Assembly (NCBI GenBank): GCA_023425905.1
Contig: JAFABT010000339.1
Coordinates: 1 to 5,169 of the forward strand
Direction: 5' to 3'
Length of the DNA stretch: 5,169 nt
Source of the DNA: Actinomycetes bacterium
GTDB lineage: Bacteria > Actinomycetota > Actinomycetes > Actinomycetales > Cellulomonadaceae
Shown here: positions 1-4,903 of the stretch, piece after piece
Layout: every line of letters starts with the position of its first letter
Position numbering within the stretch: the first letter of the stretch is position 1
Notes under the pieces: model-generated
What the model was told of the DNA's origin: nothing
Database searches by the model: none
The model's input: only the letters and a program-made list of their open reading frames with translations
Position numbers and translations under genes: made by a program

Positions 1-224
1 TCCTCGTCCTCCTCGGCGCGGTGGCGCTCGCCGAGCTTGCGAAAGTGGCGTACCAGGCAGCCGTGAGCGCAGAGGGGCGGGTGTGGGCCCGGAGTCTCGC
101 ATCCGGTCGTCCGCTCCGGTGGTCGACGCGGCGGTGGGTCGTCGTCGGCGGCGCGATCGTTCTCGCGTGGGCGGCAGCGCTCGTCACCGGTGTCCGCGTG
201 GTGGGTGCGGCGCCCTGGACCTGA
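1..224 (+). CDS. C-terminal fragment of a membrane protein (5' end outside window)
   Basis: The reading frame is open from base 3 to a TGA at 222-224 and gives about 73 residues. Two hydrophobic stretches are visible. One lies at the left edge (LVLLGAVALAELAKVAYQ) and one near the C-terminus (WVVVGGAIVLAWAAALV). They are separated by an Arg-rich linker (GRVWARSLASGRPLRWSTRR) that is probably cytoplasmic by the positive-inside rule. The protein ends in VGAAPWT. The stop lies only 14 bases before the chosen aroK start, so the genes are probably co-transcribed. I do not recognise the family. The first segment, with a Glu and Lys inside a helix, loosely recalls the last helix of P-type cation ATPases, but the extra C-terminal helix does not fit well. 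Aromatic-pathway context alone gives no function. Confidence 0.6.
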   Translation, partial: LVLLGAVALAELAKVAYQAAVSAEGRVWARSLASGRPLRWSTRRWVVVGGAIVLAWAAALVTGVRVVGAAPWT

Positions 225-238
225 GCCGGACGAGTACG

Positions 239-868
239 GTGCTGGCTGTGCCAGGCCAGCCCTCCGCCCCAGTTCCCGCCCGTCCCGTCGCCGTCCTCGT
301 CGGCCCTCCCGGGGCTGGCAAGACGACCATCGGCCGCGCGCTCGGGGACAGGCTCGGGCTCCCGGTCCGTGACACCGACGCCGACGTCGAGGCGCGCGCC
401 GGCACGTCCGTCGCGGACATCTTCGTCACCGACGGCGAGGCTGCGTTCCGTGCCCTCGAGCGCGAGGCCGTCGCGGACGCCCTCGTGACGCACAGCGGGG
501 TCCTCGCGCTCGGAGGTGGCGCCGTCATGGATCCACTCACCGAGGCCGCGCTGCTCGACTACCGGGAGCAGGGCGGCTGCGTCGTGTTCCTCGACGTGTC
601 GCTCGCGGCGGCCTCGCCGCGTGTCGGTCTCAACCAGGCCCGCCCGCTGTTGCTCGGCAACCCCCGGGCGCAGTGGCTCGCCCTCATGGAGACGCGACGC
701 CCGGTGTACACGAGGGTCTCGTCGTTCGTCGTGAGCACGGACGACCGCGAGCCGGCCGCCATCTGCGAGGAGATCGCGGCAGCTCTCACCCGCACCCCGG
801 GCGCTGGTGACAGCGCCCCCACGAGCACTGGCGACAGCGCCCCCACGAGCACGGAGGACCACGCGTGA
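239..868 (+). CDS. aroK: Shikimate kinase AroK
   Basis: AroK phosphorylates the 3-hydroxyl of shikimate with ATP in the cytoplasm, the fifth step of the chorismate pathway. With a GTG start at 239 the protein has 209 residues. The Walker A loop GPPGAGKT is at 22-29. The DTD motif at 45-47 supplies the shikimate-binding Asp (D47, matching D34 of the M. tuberculosis enzyme). R71 in AFRALE matches R58, GGG 92-94 matches 79-81, R135 in the lid (ARPLL) matches R117, and R153 matches R136. All expected active-site residues are present. The start is uncertain. GTG 239 has a GGA eight bases upstream, while GTG 248 is an in-frame alternative with no clearer ribosome site. The frame stays open upstream to 83, but that would overlap the previous gene by 142 bases. 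The protein exceeds the usual 170-180 residues because of a short N-terminal lead and a C-terminal tail carrying a duplicated GDSAPTST unit. The stop overlaps the aroB start. Confidence 0.95.
   Translation: MLAVPGQPSAPVPARPVAVLVGPPGAGKTTIGRALGDRLGLPVRDTDADVEARAGTSVADIFVTDGEAAFRALEREAVADALVTHSGVLALGGGAVMDPLTEAALLDYREQGGCVVFLDVSLAAASPRVGLNQARPLLLGNPRAQWLALMETRRPVYTRVSSFVVSTDDREPAAICEEIAAALTRTPGAGDSAPTSTGDSAPTSTEDHA
804..853 (+). repeat. 24-bp tandem duplication in the aroK tail
   Basis: Two adjacent 24-bp copies (806-829 and 830-853) encode GDSAPTST twice. They differ internally only at the third base of the first codon (GGT versus GGC); the flanking last base of each unit is T or G. The identity extends two bases to the left, so the unit could equally be drawn as 804-827 and 828-851. 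The length is a multiple of three, so the frame is kept. The copies end at the aroB ribosome-binding site. They lie outside the folded kinase domain. Confidence 0.9.
853..868 (+). promoter_or_regulatory. aroB ribosome-binding site and GTGA overlap
   Basis: A strong Shine-Dalgarno sequence GGAGGA at 853-858 lies six bases before the GTG at 865. That GTG shares bases with the aroK stop (GTGA, 865-868). This fixes the aroB start and suggests translational coupling, with ribosomes finishing aroK feeding aroB. Confidence 0.85.
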
Positions 869-2004
869 CCACCGAGACGACGACCGGCACGACGACGCAC
901 GGGTCCCCGACGCGGATCACCGTCTCGGGGGACCAGCCCTACGACGTCGTCATCGGGCGAGACCTGCGCGGAGAGCTCGGCGGTCTGCTCGGCGACGGCG
1001 TGCGACGGGTGCTCGTCATCCACCCCGAGGCACTCGCGACGGCGGCCGAGGCCGTCCGTCTCGACCTGGTCGCGCAGGGCTATGACGCGATGAGCGCCGA
1101 GATCCCCGACGCCGAGGAGTCCAAGACCGCCCAGGTCGCGGCGTTCTGCTGGCAGGTCCTCGGTCAGTCGGACTTCACGCGCTCCGACGCGATCGTCTCG
1201 GTCGGCGGCGGTGCGACGACTGACCTTGCGGGCTTCGTCGCCGCGACGTGGCTGCGTGGGATGAAGGTCGTCCACCTGCCCACCACGCTTCTCGGCATGG
1301 TCGACGCCGCGGTCGGCGGCAAGACGGGGATCAACACGGCCGAGGGCAAGAACCTCGTCGGAGCGTTCCATGCGCCCGCCGGGGTGCTCTGCGACCTCGC
1401 GACGCTCGAGACCCTCCCGCGGGAGGACCTCGTCGCCGGGCTGGGTGAGGTCATCAAGTGCGGGTTCATCGCGGACCCGCGGATCCTCGAGCTCGTCGAG
1501 GAGCACGCCGCGGGACTCGCCGCTGCCGGAGCGGCCAGCGACCCCGTGCTCGCGGGTGTGCTGCGCGAGCTCGTCGAGCGGTCGATCCAGATCAAGGCGG
1601 ACGTCGTCGGGGTCGACCTGCGCGAGTCGGGTCTGCGGGAGATCCTCAACTACGGCCACACGTTCGCGCACGCGATCGAGCAGGTCGAGCGGTATCGGTG
1701 GCGGCACGGCGAGGCGGTCGCGGTGGGCATGGTGTTCGTGGCCGAGCTCGCGCGACTTGCGGGTCGGCTCGATCCCTCGGTCGTCGAGCGGCACCGGTCG
1801 GTGCTCGCGGCGGTGGGTCTGCCGACCGCCTATCGTGACGACCGCTGGGAGCAGCTGCTCGCGGCGATGCGGCGCGACAAGAAGACCAGGGGTGACCTGC
1901 TGCGCTTCGTCGTCCTCGAGGACGTCGCGCAGCCGGCTCGGCTCGAGGGTCCTGAGCTGGAGCTGCTCGCCGCGGCGTACGCCGAGGTGTCACGTACCCG
2001 CTGA
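865..2004 (+). CDS. aroB: 3-dehydroquinate synthase AroB
   Basis: AroB converts 3-deoxy-D-arabino-heptulosonate 7-phosphate to 3-dehydroquinate using NAD and a divalent metal, the second step of the chorismate pathway. The protein has 379 residues, a normal length. The NAD-binding glycine motif VGGGATTDLAGF is near 113-124, PTTLL at 139-143, and VDAAVGGKTGIN with D147 and K153 follows. K162 and N163 lie in EGKNLVG. The metal ligands are E195 (GLGEVIK), H265 (NYGHTFAHAIE) and H281 (RHGEAV). K198, K244, N262, H269 and K339 align with known active-site positions of the fungal domain. The catalytic set therefore looks complete. The first 17 residues are Thr-rich and poorly conserved in character, before RITVSGDQPYDVVIG begins the domain. 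The GTG start is fixed by a strong ribosome site and the overlap with aroK. The stop is followed by a 71-bp gap before aroQ. Confidence 0.97.
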   Translation: MTTETTTGTTTHGSPTRITVSGDQPYDVVIGRDLRGELGGLLGDGVRRVLVIHPEALATAAEAVRLDLVAQGYDAMSAEIPDAEESKTAQVAAFCWQVLGQSDFTRSDAIVSVGGGATTDLAGFVAATWLRGMKVVHLPTTLLGMVDAAVGGKTGINTAEGKNLVGAFHAPAGVLCDLATLETLPREDLVAGLGEVIKCGFIADPRILELVEEHAAGLAAAGAASDPVLAGVLRELVERSIQIKADVVGVDLRESGLREILNYGHTFAHAIEQVERYRWRHGEAVAVGMVFVAELARLAGRLDPSVVERHRSVLAAVGLPTAYRDDRWEQLLAAMRRDKKTRGDLLRFVVLEDVAQPARLEGPELELLAAAYAEVSRTR

Positions 2005-2024
2005 GCCCGCTCGGGCAGCGCCCG
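2005..2024 (+). other. GCCCG/CGGGC three-arm hairpin region after aroB
   Basis: Directly after the aroB stop come GCCCG (2005-2009), CGGGC (2012-2016) and GCCCG (2020-2024). The middle arm can pair with the third arm (5-bp stem, 3-base loop). Pairing with the first arm would leave only a 2-base loop. No T-run follows, so this is not a convincing intrinsic terminator. It may be an RNA-processing or stability element, or chance in GC-rich DNA. Confidence 0.3.
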
Positions 2025-2062
2025 ACTGGCGACGGTTGGGGCCATGCCTCCGTCGTTCGTTC

Positions 2063-2076
2063 TAGGGTGGGCGTCA
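2063..2076 (+). promoter_or_regulatory. aroQ ribosome site overlapping a possible -10 box
   Basis: AGGGTGG at 2064-2070 lies five bases before the ATG at 2076. This favours that ATG over the in-frame GTG at 2067, which lies inside the motif. The overlapping hexamer TAGGGT (2063-2068) matches the TANNNT form of actinobacterial -10 boxes, and its spacing to the ATG suits a leaderless or near-leaderless transcript. The only -35 candidate, TTGGGG at 2036-2041, is 21 bases upstream, which is too far. The ribosome-site reading is the safer one. Confidence 0.5.
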
Positions 2077-2522
2077 TGACGCGCGTGCTGGTCCTCAACG
2101 GACCCAACCTCGGTCGGCTCGGTTCCCGGGAGCCTGACGTCTACGGCTCGGCGAGCCTCGCGGACCTCACGGTCGCGGCCGAGGGCTGGGGGAGCGTCCT
2201 CGGCTTCGACGTCGTGGTGCGGCAGACGGATGACGAGTCGGAGCTTGTCGGGTGGTTGCACGAGGCCGTCGACACCCGCAGCGACGTCGTCCTCAATCCC
2301 GCTGCCTTCACGCACTACTCCTACGCGCTGCGTGACGCGGCGGCGCAGGTGACGTCGTCTGGCCTGCGGCTCGTCGAGGTGCACCTGTCGAACCCTGCGG
2401 CGCGGGAGGAGTTCCGGCACACGTCGGTCATCGGCGGGGTCGCGACGGGCACCGTCGCGGGGTTCGGCTTCGACTCGTACCGCCTCGCGCTCGAGGCGCT
2501 CTCGGGCTCGGGGTCGGACTAG
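2076..2522 (+). CDS. aroQ: Type II 3-dehydroquinate dehydratase AroQ
   Basis: AroQ dehydrates 3-dehydroquinate to 3-dehydroshikimate, the third step of the chorismate pathway. Type II enzymes are small dodecamers. The protein has 148 residues, the usual size. The N-terminal signature NGPNLGRLGSREPDVYG spans 8-24 and includes R18 and the catalytic Tyr Y23. NPAAFTHYS at 74-82 carries N74 and the catalytic His H80. EVHLSN at 101-106 carries H103, and R114 lies in EEFRHTS. The active site therefore looks complete. One departure is the segment RQTDDESELVGWL (49-61), where most family members have Q-S/T-N-H-E-G-E. Glu 54 is kept, but the N-H and G are replaced by D-D and S. The gene is separated from aroB by 71 bp and probably belongs to the same transcription unit, with a possible extra promoter. 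Confidence 0.95.
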   Translation: MTRVLVLNGPNLGRLGSREPDVYGSASLADLTVAAEGWGSVLGFDVVVRQTDDESELVGWLHEAVDTRSDVVLNPAAFTHYSYALRDAAAQVTSSGLRLVEVHLSNPAAREEFRHTSVIGGVATGTVAGFGFDSYRLALEALSGSGSD

Positions 2523-2548
2523 ATCCAGCCCGCGGCCGGCGTGAGGGC

Positions 2549-2590
2549 GATTCTCCGGATTCCACCGCTCAGGGTTGAATCTGATGAATC
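2549..2590. promoter_or_regulatory. Symmetric four-pentamer dyad (candidate operator)
   Basis: Two GATTC copies (2549-2553, 2558-2562) are followed by two copies of the reverse complement GAATC (2577-2581, 2586-2590). Copies within each pair are 9 bp apart, and the array is exactly symmetric about 2569.5. An inner ACC (2564-2566) and GGT (2573-2575) also pair across the centre. The array ends 12 bp before the -35 box of the downstream promoter. It looks like an operator or activator site for a dimer or tetramer of a regulator. The regulator is unknown; the HTH protein encoded just downstream is one candidate. Confidence 0.5.
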
Positions 2591-2602
2591 AATCCCTAGG
2601 CG

Positions 2603-2638
2603 TTGATATTCGCGCTGAGTGGTCCTAGCCTGGGGCCA
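2603..2638 (+). promoter_or_regulatory. Promoter TTGATA-N17-TAGCCT with predicted leaderless start
   Basis: TTGATA (2603-2608) matches the -35 consensus at five of six bases. A 17-bp spacer leads to TAGCCT (2626-2631), which has the T-A-N3-T pattern. The ATG at 2638 begins seven bases after the -10 box, so transcription should start at or very near the A of the start codon. No convincing Shine-Dalgarno sequence precedes this ATG, which agrees with a leaderless mRNA, a common class in actinobacteria. The promoter separates the next two genes from the aro genes. Confidence 0.65.
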
Positions 2639-3276
2639 TGTTCGTCCTCACGATCGACCAGATCGGGTCCCGCACCGGCTACGACCGCGTGCCAGACCTT
2701 CTTGAGCGACTCGCCACGATCCGCAGGCCCGGCCCCGGCGGCGCGAGCTCCACCGCTGCCGCGTCCCAGCGCGTCACCTTCCTGCGTGGGCCCGAGCGCA
2801 CGGTCGGTGACGAGGTCCAGGCCGTCCTCGTCGACGCGGCCGACGTCGTCGCCGTCGTCCTCGACCTGCTGCGCATCGGCCACTGGTCCGTCGGGATCGG
2901 CGTCGGCCCGGTCGTCGAGCCTCTCCCGCCGAGCACCCGCGAGGGCAGCGGGGAGGCGTTCGTCCGTGCCCGCGAGGCGGTCGAGCGGGCCAAGGCCAAG
3001 GGCCCGTCGGTGCCGGTCGCCGTCGAAGGTCCCACGCCTGCCGCCGACGCCGAGGCCGTGCTGCGGCTCCTCGGAGCGACGCTTGCTCGCCGGACGCCGC
3101 TCGCATGGGACGCGATCGACGCGGTGGCGCATCGAGCCCCTACCCAGAAGGATGCGGCGAAGGAGCTCGGGATCACGGTCCAGGCCGTGAGCAAACGGCT
3201 CCGCGCGGCCCTGTGGGCCGACGAGCTGGCCGTCCGCCCCCTTGCCACCCGACTCCTCCAGGAAGCCGACACGTGA
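2638..3276 (+). CDS. SatD-like protein with C-terminal helix-turn-helix
   Basis: The product has 212 residues and no signal peptide or membrane segment. The N-terminal part, about 1-130, resembles SatD-family proteins. It has FVLTIDQIGSR at 2-12, RTVGDEVQAVL at 54-64, WSVGIGVGPV at 83-92 and EAFVRAREAVERAK at 106-119. This order of a D in the first strand, a GDE turn and an R/GIGxG strand recalls class III nucleotide cyclase folds, with D7 and D58 where metal-binding Asp residues would lie. That reading is my inference. The C-terminal part has a helix-turn-helix, TQKDAAKELGITVQAVSKRL at 169-188, similar to sigma-region-4 or LuxR-type helices, so DNA binding is likely. SatD is named after an acid-inducible streptococcal operon, and its biochemical role is not known to me. 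The gene has its own promoter and overlaps the next gene by four bases, so the two products probably act together. A sensor-regulator role is plausible but unproven. Confidence 0.72.
   Translation: MFVLTIDQIGSRTGYDRVPDLLERLATIRRPGPGGASSTAAASQRVTFLRGPERTVGDEVQAVLVDAADVVAVVLDLLRIGHWSVGIGVGPVVEPLPPSTREGSGEAFVRAREAVERAKAKGPSVPVAVEGPTPAADAEAVLRLLGATLARRTPLAWDAIDAVAHRAPTQKDAAKELGITVQAVSKRLRAALWADELAVRPLATRLLQEADT
3260..3276 (+). promoter_or_regulatory. Ribosome site and GTGA overlap fixing the membrane-protein start
   Basis: AGGAAG at 3260-3265 precedes the GTG at 3273, which overlaps the TGA stop of the SatD-like gene (GTGA, 3273-3276). The encoded protein then begins directly with a hydrophobic helix. 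The frame is open further upstream to 3105, but that stretch encodes Arg/Gly/Pro-rich sequence inside the previous gene and is rejected. Confidence 0.75.
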
Positions 3277-3806
3277 TCATCCAGGTGCTCCTCACCGCCC
3301 TCGTCGTCCTCACGGCACTCACCGTGTCCGCGTGGCTCGGTGCGCCGCTCACCGCGTGGATCCTGCGCGTCGCCCAACGAGCCACCGAGCCGGTCCCGCC
3401 GGTCGGGACAGGCTCGTCGAGCAGCGAAGAAGCGGCGAGCGGCCCAGGAGCGTCGACCGAGCCGAAGGCCGCGACCGAAGGCTCGCAGATCGCAGGCCCG
3501 GCGGCCGCAGATCCCGGCGCGACGACGCAGTCCGGCCCCGACGGGACGCTCGCACGCGGGGCGCTCCGAGGCGGACGGTGGATCGGGGTGCTCGAACGGA
3601 TCGCCGTCACCGGGACGATCCTCGCGGGTTTCCCGGCCGGCATCGCCGTCGTCGTCGCGGTCAAGGGCCTCGGCCGTTTCCCTGAGCTCAAGGAGAACCC
3701 CTCCGCGTCGGAGAGGTTCGTCATCGGTTCGCTCGCCTCCCTCGTGTGGGCGGCGGCGCTCGGTCTGGCCGGCAGCGCCGGCGTCGCGCTCGTCCTCGCC
3801 GCCTGA
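3273..3806 (+). CDS. Small membrane protein with SatE/DUF3307-like C-terminal segment
   Basis: The product has 177 residues. A hydrophobic helix spans about 2-31, starting IIQVLLTALVVLTALTVSAW. Residues 42-98 are a low-complexity linker rich in Ser, Gly, Pro, Ala, Thr and Glu. The conserved-looking part begins at GGRWIGVLERI (100-110) and continues through a second hydrophobic segment (111-130) into KGLGRFPELK (131-140). After ERFVIGSLASL (147-157) comes a third helix up to 176. This GR-hIGhLER ... K-G-h-RFpEL ... ERFhIGohhS pattern resembles the C-terminal tail of DUF3307 proteins, which I recall being encoded next to SatD-like genes in other phyla. The N-terminal DUF3307 domain itself is absent here. 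It probably sits in the cytoplasmic membrane. The four-base overlap with the SatD-like gene implies coupled expression. Function unknown; a membrane partner or sensor for the HTH protein is an inference. Confidence 0.75.
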   Translation: MIIQVLLTALVVLTALTVSAWLGAPLTAWILRVAQRATEPVPPVGTGSSSSEEAASGPGASTEPKAATEGSQIAGPAAADPGATTQSGPDGTLARGALRGGRWIGVLERIAVTGTILAGFPAGIAVVVAVKGLGRFPELKENPSASERFVIGSLASLVWAAALGLAGSAGVALVLAA

Positions 3807-3816
3807 CGGTGCGCGG

Positions 3817-3844
3817 TAGGATCGACGGCGGCCCGAGCGCGGGC
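3817..3844 (+). promoter_or_regulatory. efp promoter -10 box and leader hairpin
   Basis: TAGGAT at 3817-3822 matches the -10 consensus well and lies just after the stop of the membrane-protein gene. No recognisable -35 is present at 16-18 bp spacing. Transcription would start near 3829 and give a leader of about 70 bases. The leader opens with GCCCG-AGCG-CGGGC (3831-3844), a 5-bp stem that might protect the 5' end. The box would let efp and nusB be expressed independently of the upstream pair. Confidence 0.5.
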
Positions 3845-3897
3845 GACCCTCACTCGACCCAGTCGACCCCTTTCACTCTCGAGCAGGAGACACGATC

Positions 3898-4461
3898 GTG
3901 GCCACCAGCAACGACCTCAAGAACGGCACCGTCCTTCGCATCGACGGCCAGCTGTGGACCGTGATCGAGTTCCAGCACGTCAAGCCGGGCAAGGGCGGCG
4001 CGTTCGTGCGCACCAAGCTCAAGAACGTCGTCTCGGGCAAGACGGTCGACCGCACGTACAACGCGGGCACCAAGGTGGAGACGGCGAACGTCGACAAGCG
4101 CGACATGCAGTACCTGTACAAGGACGGCGCGGACTACGTCTTCATGGACTCCTCCAACTACGACCAGCTCACCGTGTCGGCCGCGGTCGTCGGCGACGCC
4201 GCCGACTACATGCTCGAGAACCAGAACGCCCTCGTCGCGACCAACGACGGCGTGCCGCTCTACGTCGAGCTGCCCCCGTCGGTCGTCCTCGAGATCACCT
4301 ACACCGAGCCTGGCCTCCAGGGCGACCGCTCGACCGGCGGCACCAAGCCCGCCACGCTCGAGACCGGTGCGGAGATCCAGGTCCCGCTCTTCCTCGAGCA
4401 GGGCACCAAGGTCAAGGTCGACACCCGCGACGGCTCGTACCTCGGCCGAGTGAACGACTGA
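3898..4461 (+). CDS. efp: Elongation factor P
   Basis: EF-P binds between the P and E sites of the ribosome and speeds peptide-bond formation at proline runs. The protein has 187 residues, typical for the family. An N-terminal KOW-like domain spans about 1-63, followed by two OB-fold domains (about 64-128 and 129-187). The functional loop HVKPGKGGAFVR spans 27-38, with K32 at the tip matching Lys34 of E. coli. The family signature near 150-169 (KPATLETGAEIQVPLFLEQG) is intact. The GTG start at 3898 has a good ribosome site, AGGAG at 3885-3889, eight bases upstream. Codons are almost all C- or G-ended (AAG, GAC, AAC, TTC), as in highly expressed genes. No epmA or epmB is in the window. The loop has G34 rather than the Pro of the PGKGP loop described for many actinobacteria. 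The stop is followed after one base by nusB. Confidence 0.98.
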   Translation: MATSNDLKNGTVLRIDGQLWTVIEFQHVKPGKGGAFVRTKLKNVVSGKTVDRTYNAGTKVETANVDKRDMQYLYKDGADYVFMDSSNYDQLTVSAAVVGDAADYMLENQNALVATNDGVPLYVELPPSVVLEITYTEPGLQGDRSTGGTKPATLETGAEIQVPLFLEQGTKVKVDTRDGSYLGRVND

Positions 4462-4462
4462 C

Positions 4463-4879
4463 GTGTCCGCTCGCAGCAAGGCTCGCAAGCGCGCGCTCGA
4501 CGTCCTCTTCGAGTCCGTCCAGCGGGACGTGCCTGCGCTCGACCTGCTCCGGGAACGGATCGTCGAGCCCGGGACCCAGGCGTCGCTCCCCGAGTACTCC
4601 GTCGAGCTCGTCGAGGGTGTCGTCGACCGGCAGGAGCGCATCGACGAGATCCTCGCGACGTACTCGCAGGGCTGGACGCTCGGCCGCATGCCCGCGGTCG
4701 ACCTGGCCGCGCTGCGGATCGGCGTCTGGGAGGTGCTCTACAACGAGGACGTCCCCGACGCCGTCGCCGTGACGGAGGCCGTCGAGCTCGTCCGCGCACT
4801 GTCGACCGACGAGTCGCCGGGCTTCGTCAACGGCATGCTCGGACGCGTCGTCGACCTCAAGGACTCGCTGCTCGACTGA
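4463..4879 (+). CDS. nusB: Transcription antitermination factor NusB
   Basis: NusB binds boxA RNA together with NusE (ribosomal protein S10) to keep RNA polymerase elongating through rRNA operons. The product has 138 residues and is all-helical by appearance. The basic N-terminus SARSKARKRALDVLFES (2-18) is the typical RNA-binding start. GWTLGRMPAVDLAALRIGVWE (70-90) and the stretch 92-116 (LYNEDVPDAVAVTEAVELVRALS at its start) are family signatures. SPGFVNGMLGRVV (118-130) is the conserved C-terminal helix motif. The GTG start at 4463 leaves one base after the efp stop. No clear Shine-Dalgarno sequence precedes it, so translation is probably coupled to termination on efp. The efp-nusB pairing is widespread in bacteria. 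Confidence 0.96.
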   Translation: MSARSKARKRALDVLFESVQRDVPALDLLRERIVEPGTQASLPEYSVELVEGVVDRQERIDEILATYSQGWTLGRMPAVDLAALRIGVWEVLYNEDVPDAVAVTEAVELVRALSTDESPGFVNGMLGRVVDLKDSLLD

Positions 4880-4903
4880 GGCTGCAAGTCTCGGCACGGC
4901 CTG

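Noticed and set aside
83..238. Upstream extension of the aroK frame to an ATG at 83
   Set aside because: It overlaps the preceding gene by 142 bases and encodes Arg-rich, non-conserved sequence typical of an out-of-frame reading of GC-rich coding DNA.
559..1794. Long reverse-strand open frame (411 codons) across aroK and aroB
   Set aside because: It lies antisense to two clearly identified enzymes; its Arg/Asp/Leu-rich repetitive product is the usual mirror artefact of high-GC codon bias.
2571..2597. Separate imperfect hairpin AGGGTTGAATC / GAATCAATCCCT
   Set aside because: It needs a bulge and a mismatch, and it shares bases with the larger GATTC/GAATC dyad, which explains the signal better.
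3105..3272. Upstream extension of the membrane-protein frame
   Set aside because: It lies inside the HTH-coding part of the previous gene and encodes low-quality sequence; the GTG at 3273 has a ribosome site and starts directly with a hydrophobic helix.
3854..3869. Direct repeat TCGACCC twice in the efp leader
   Set aside because: Seven bases of GC-rich sequence repeated once with a 2-base gap is within chance expectation, and it has no symmetry or placement of note.
3954..4772. Open frame of 272 codons in another frame over efp and nusB
   Set aside because: The product is Arg/Ser/Pro-rich with no motifs and overlaps two certain genes.
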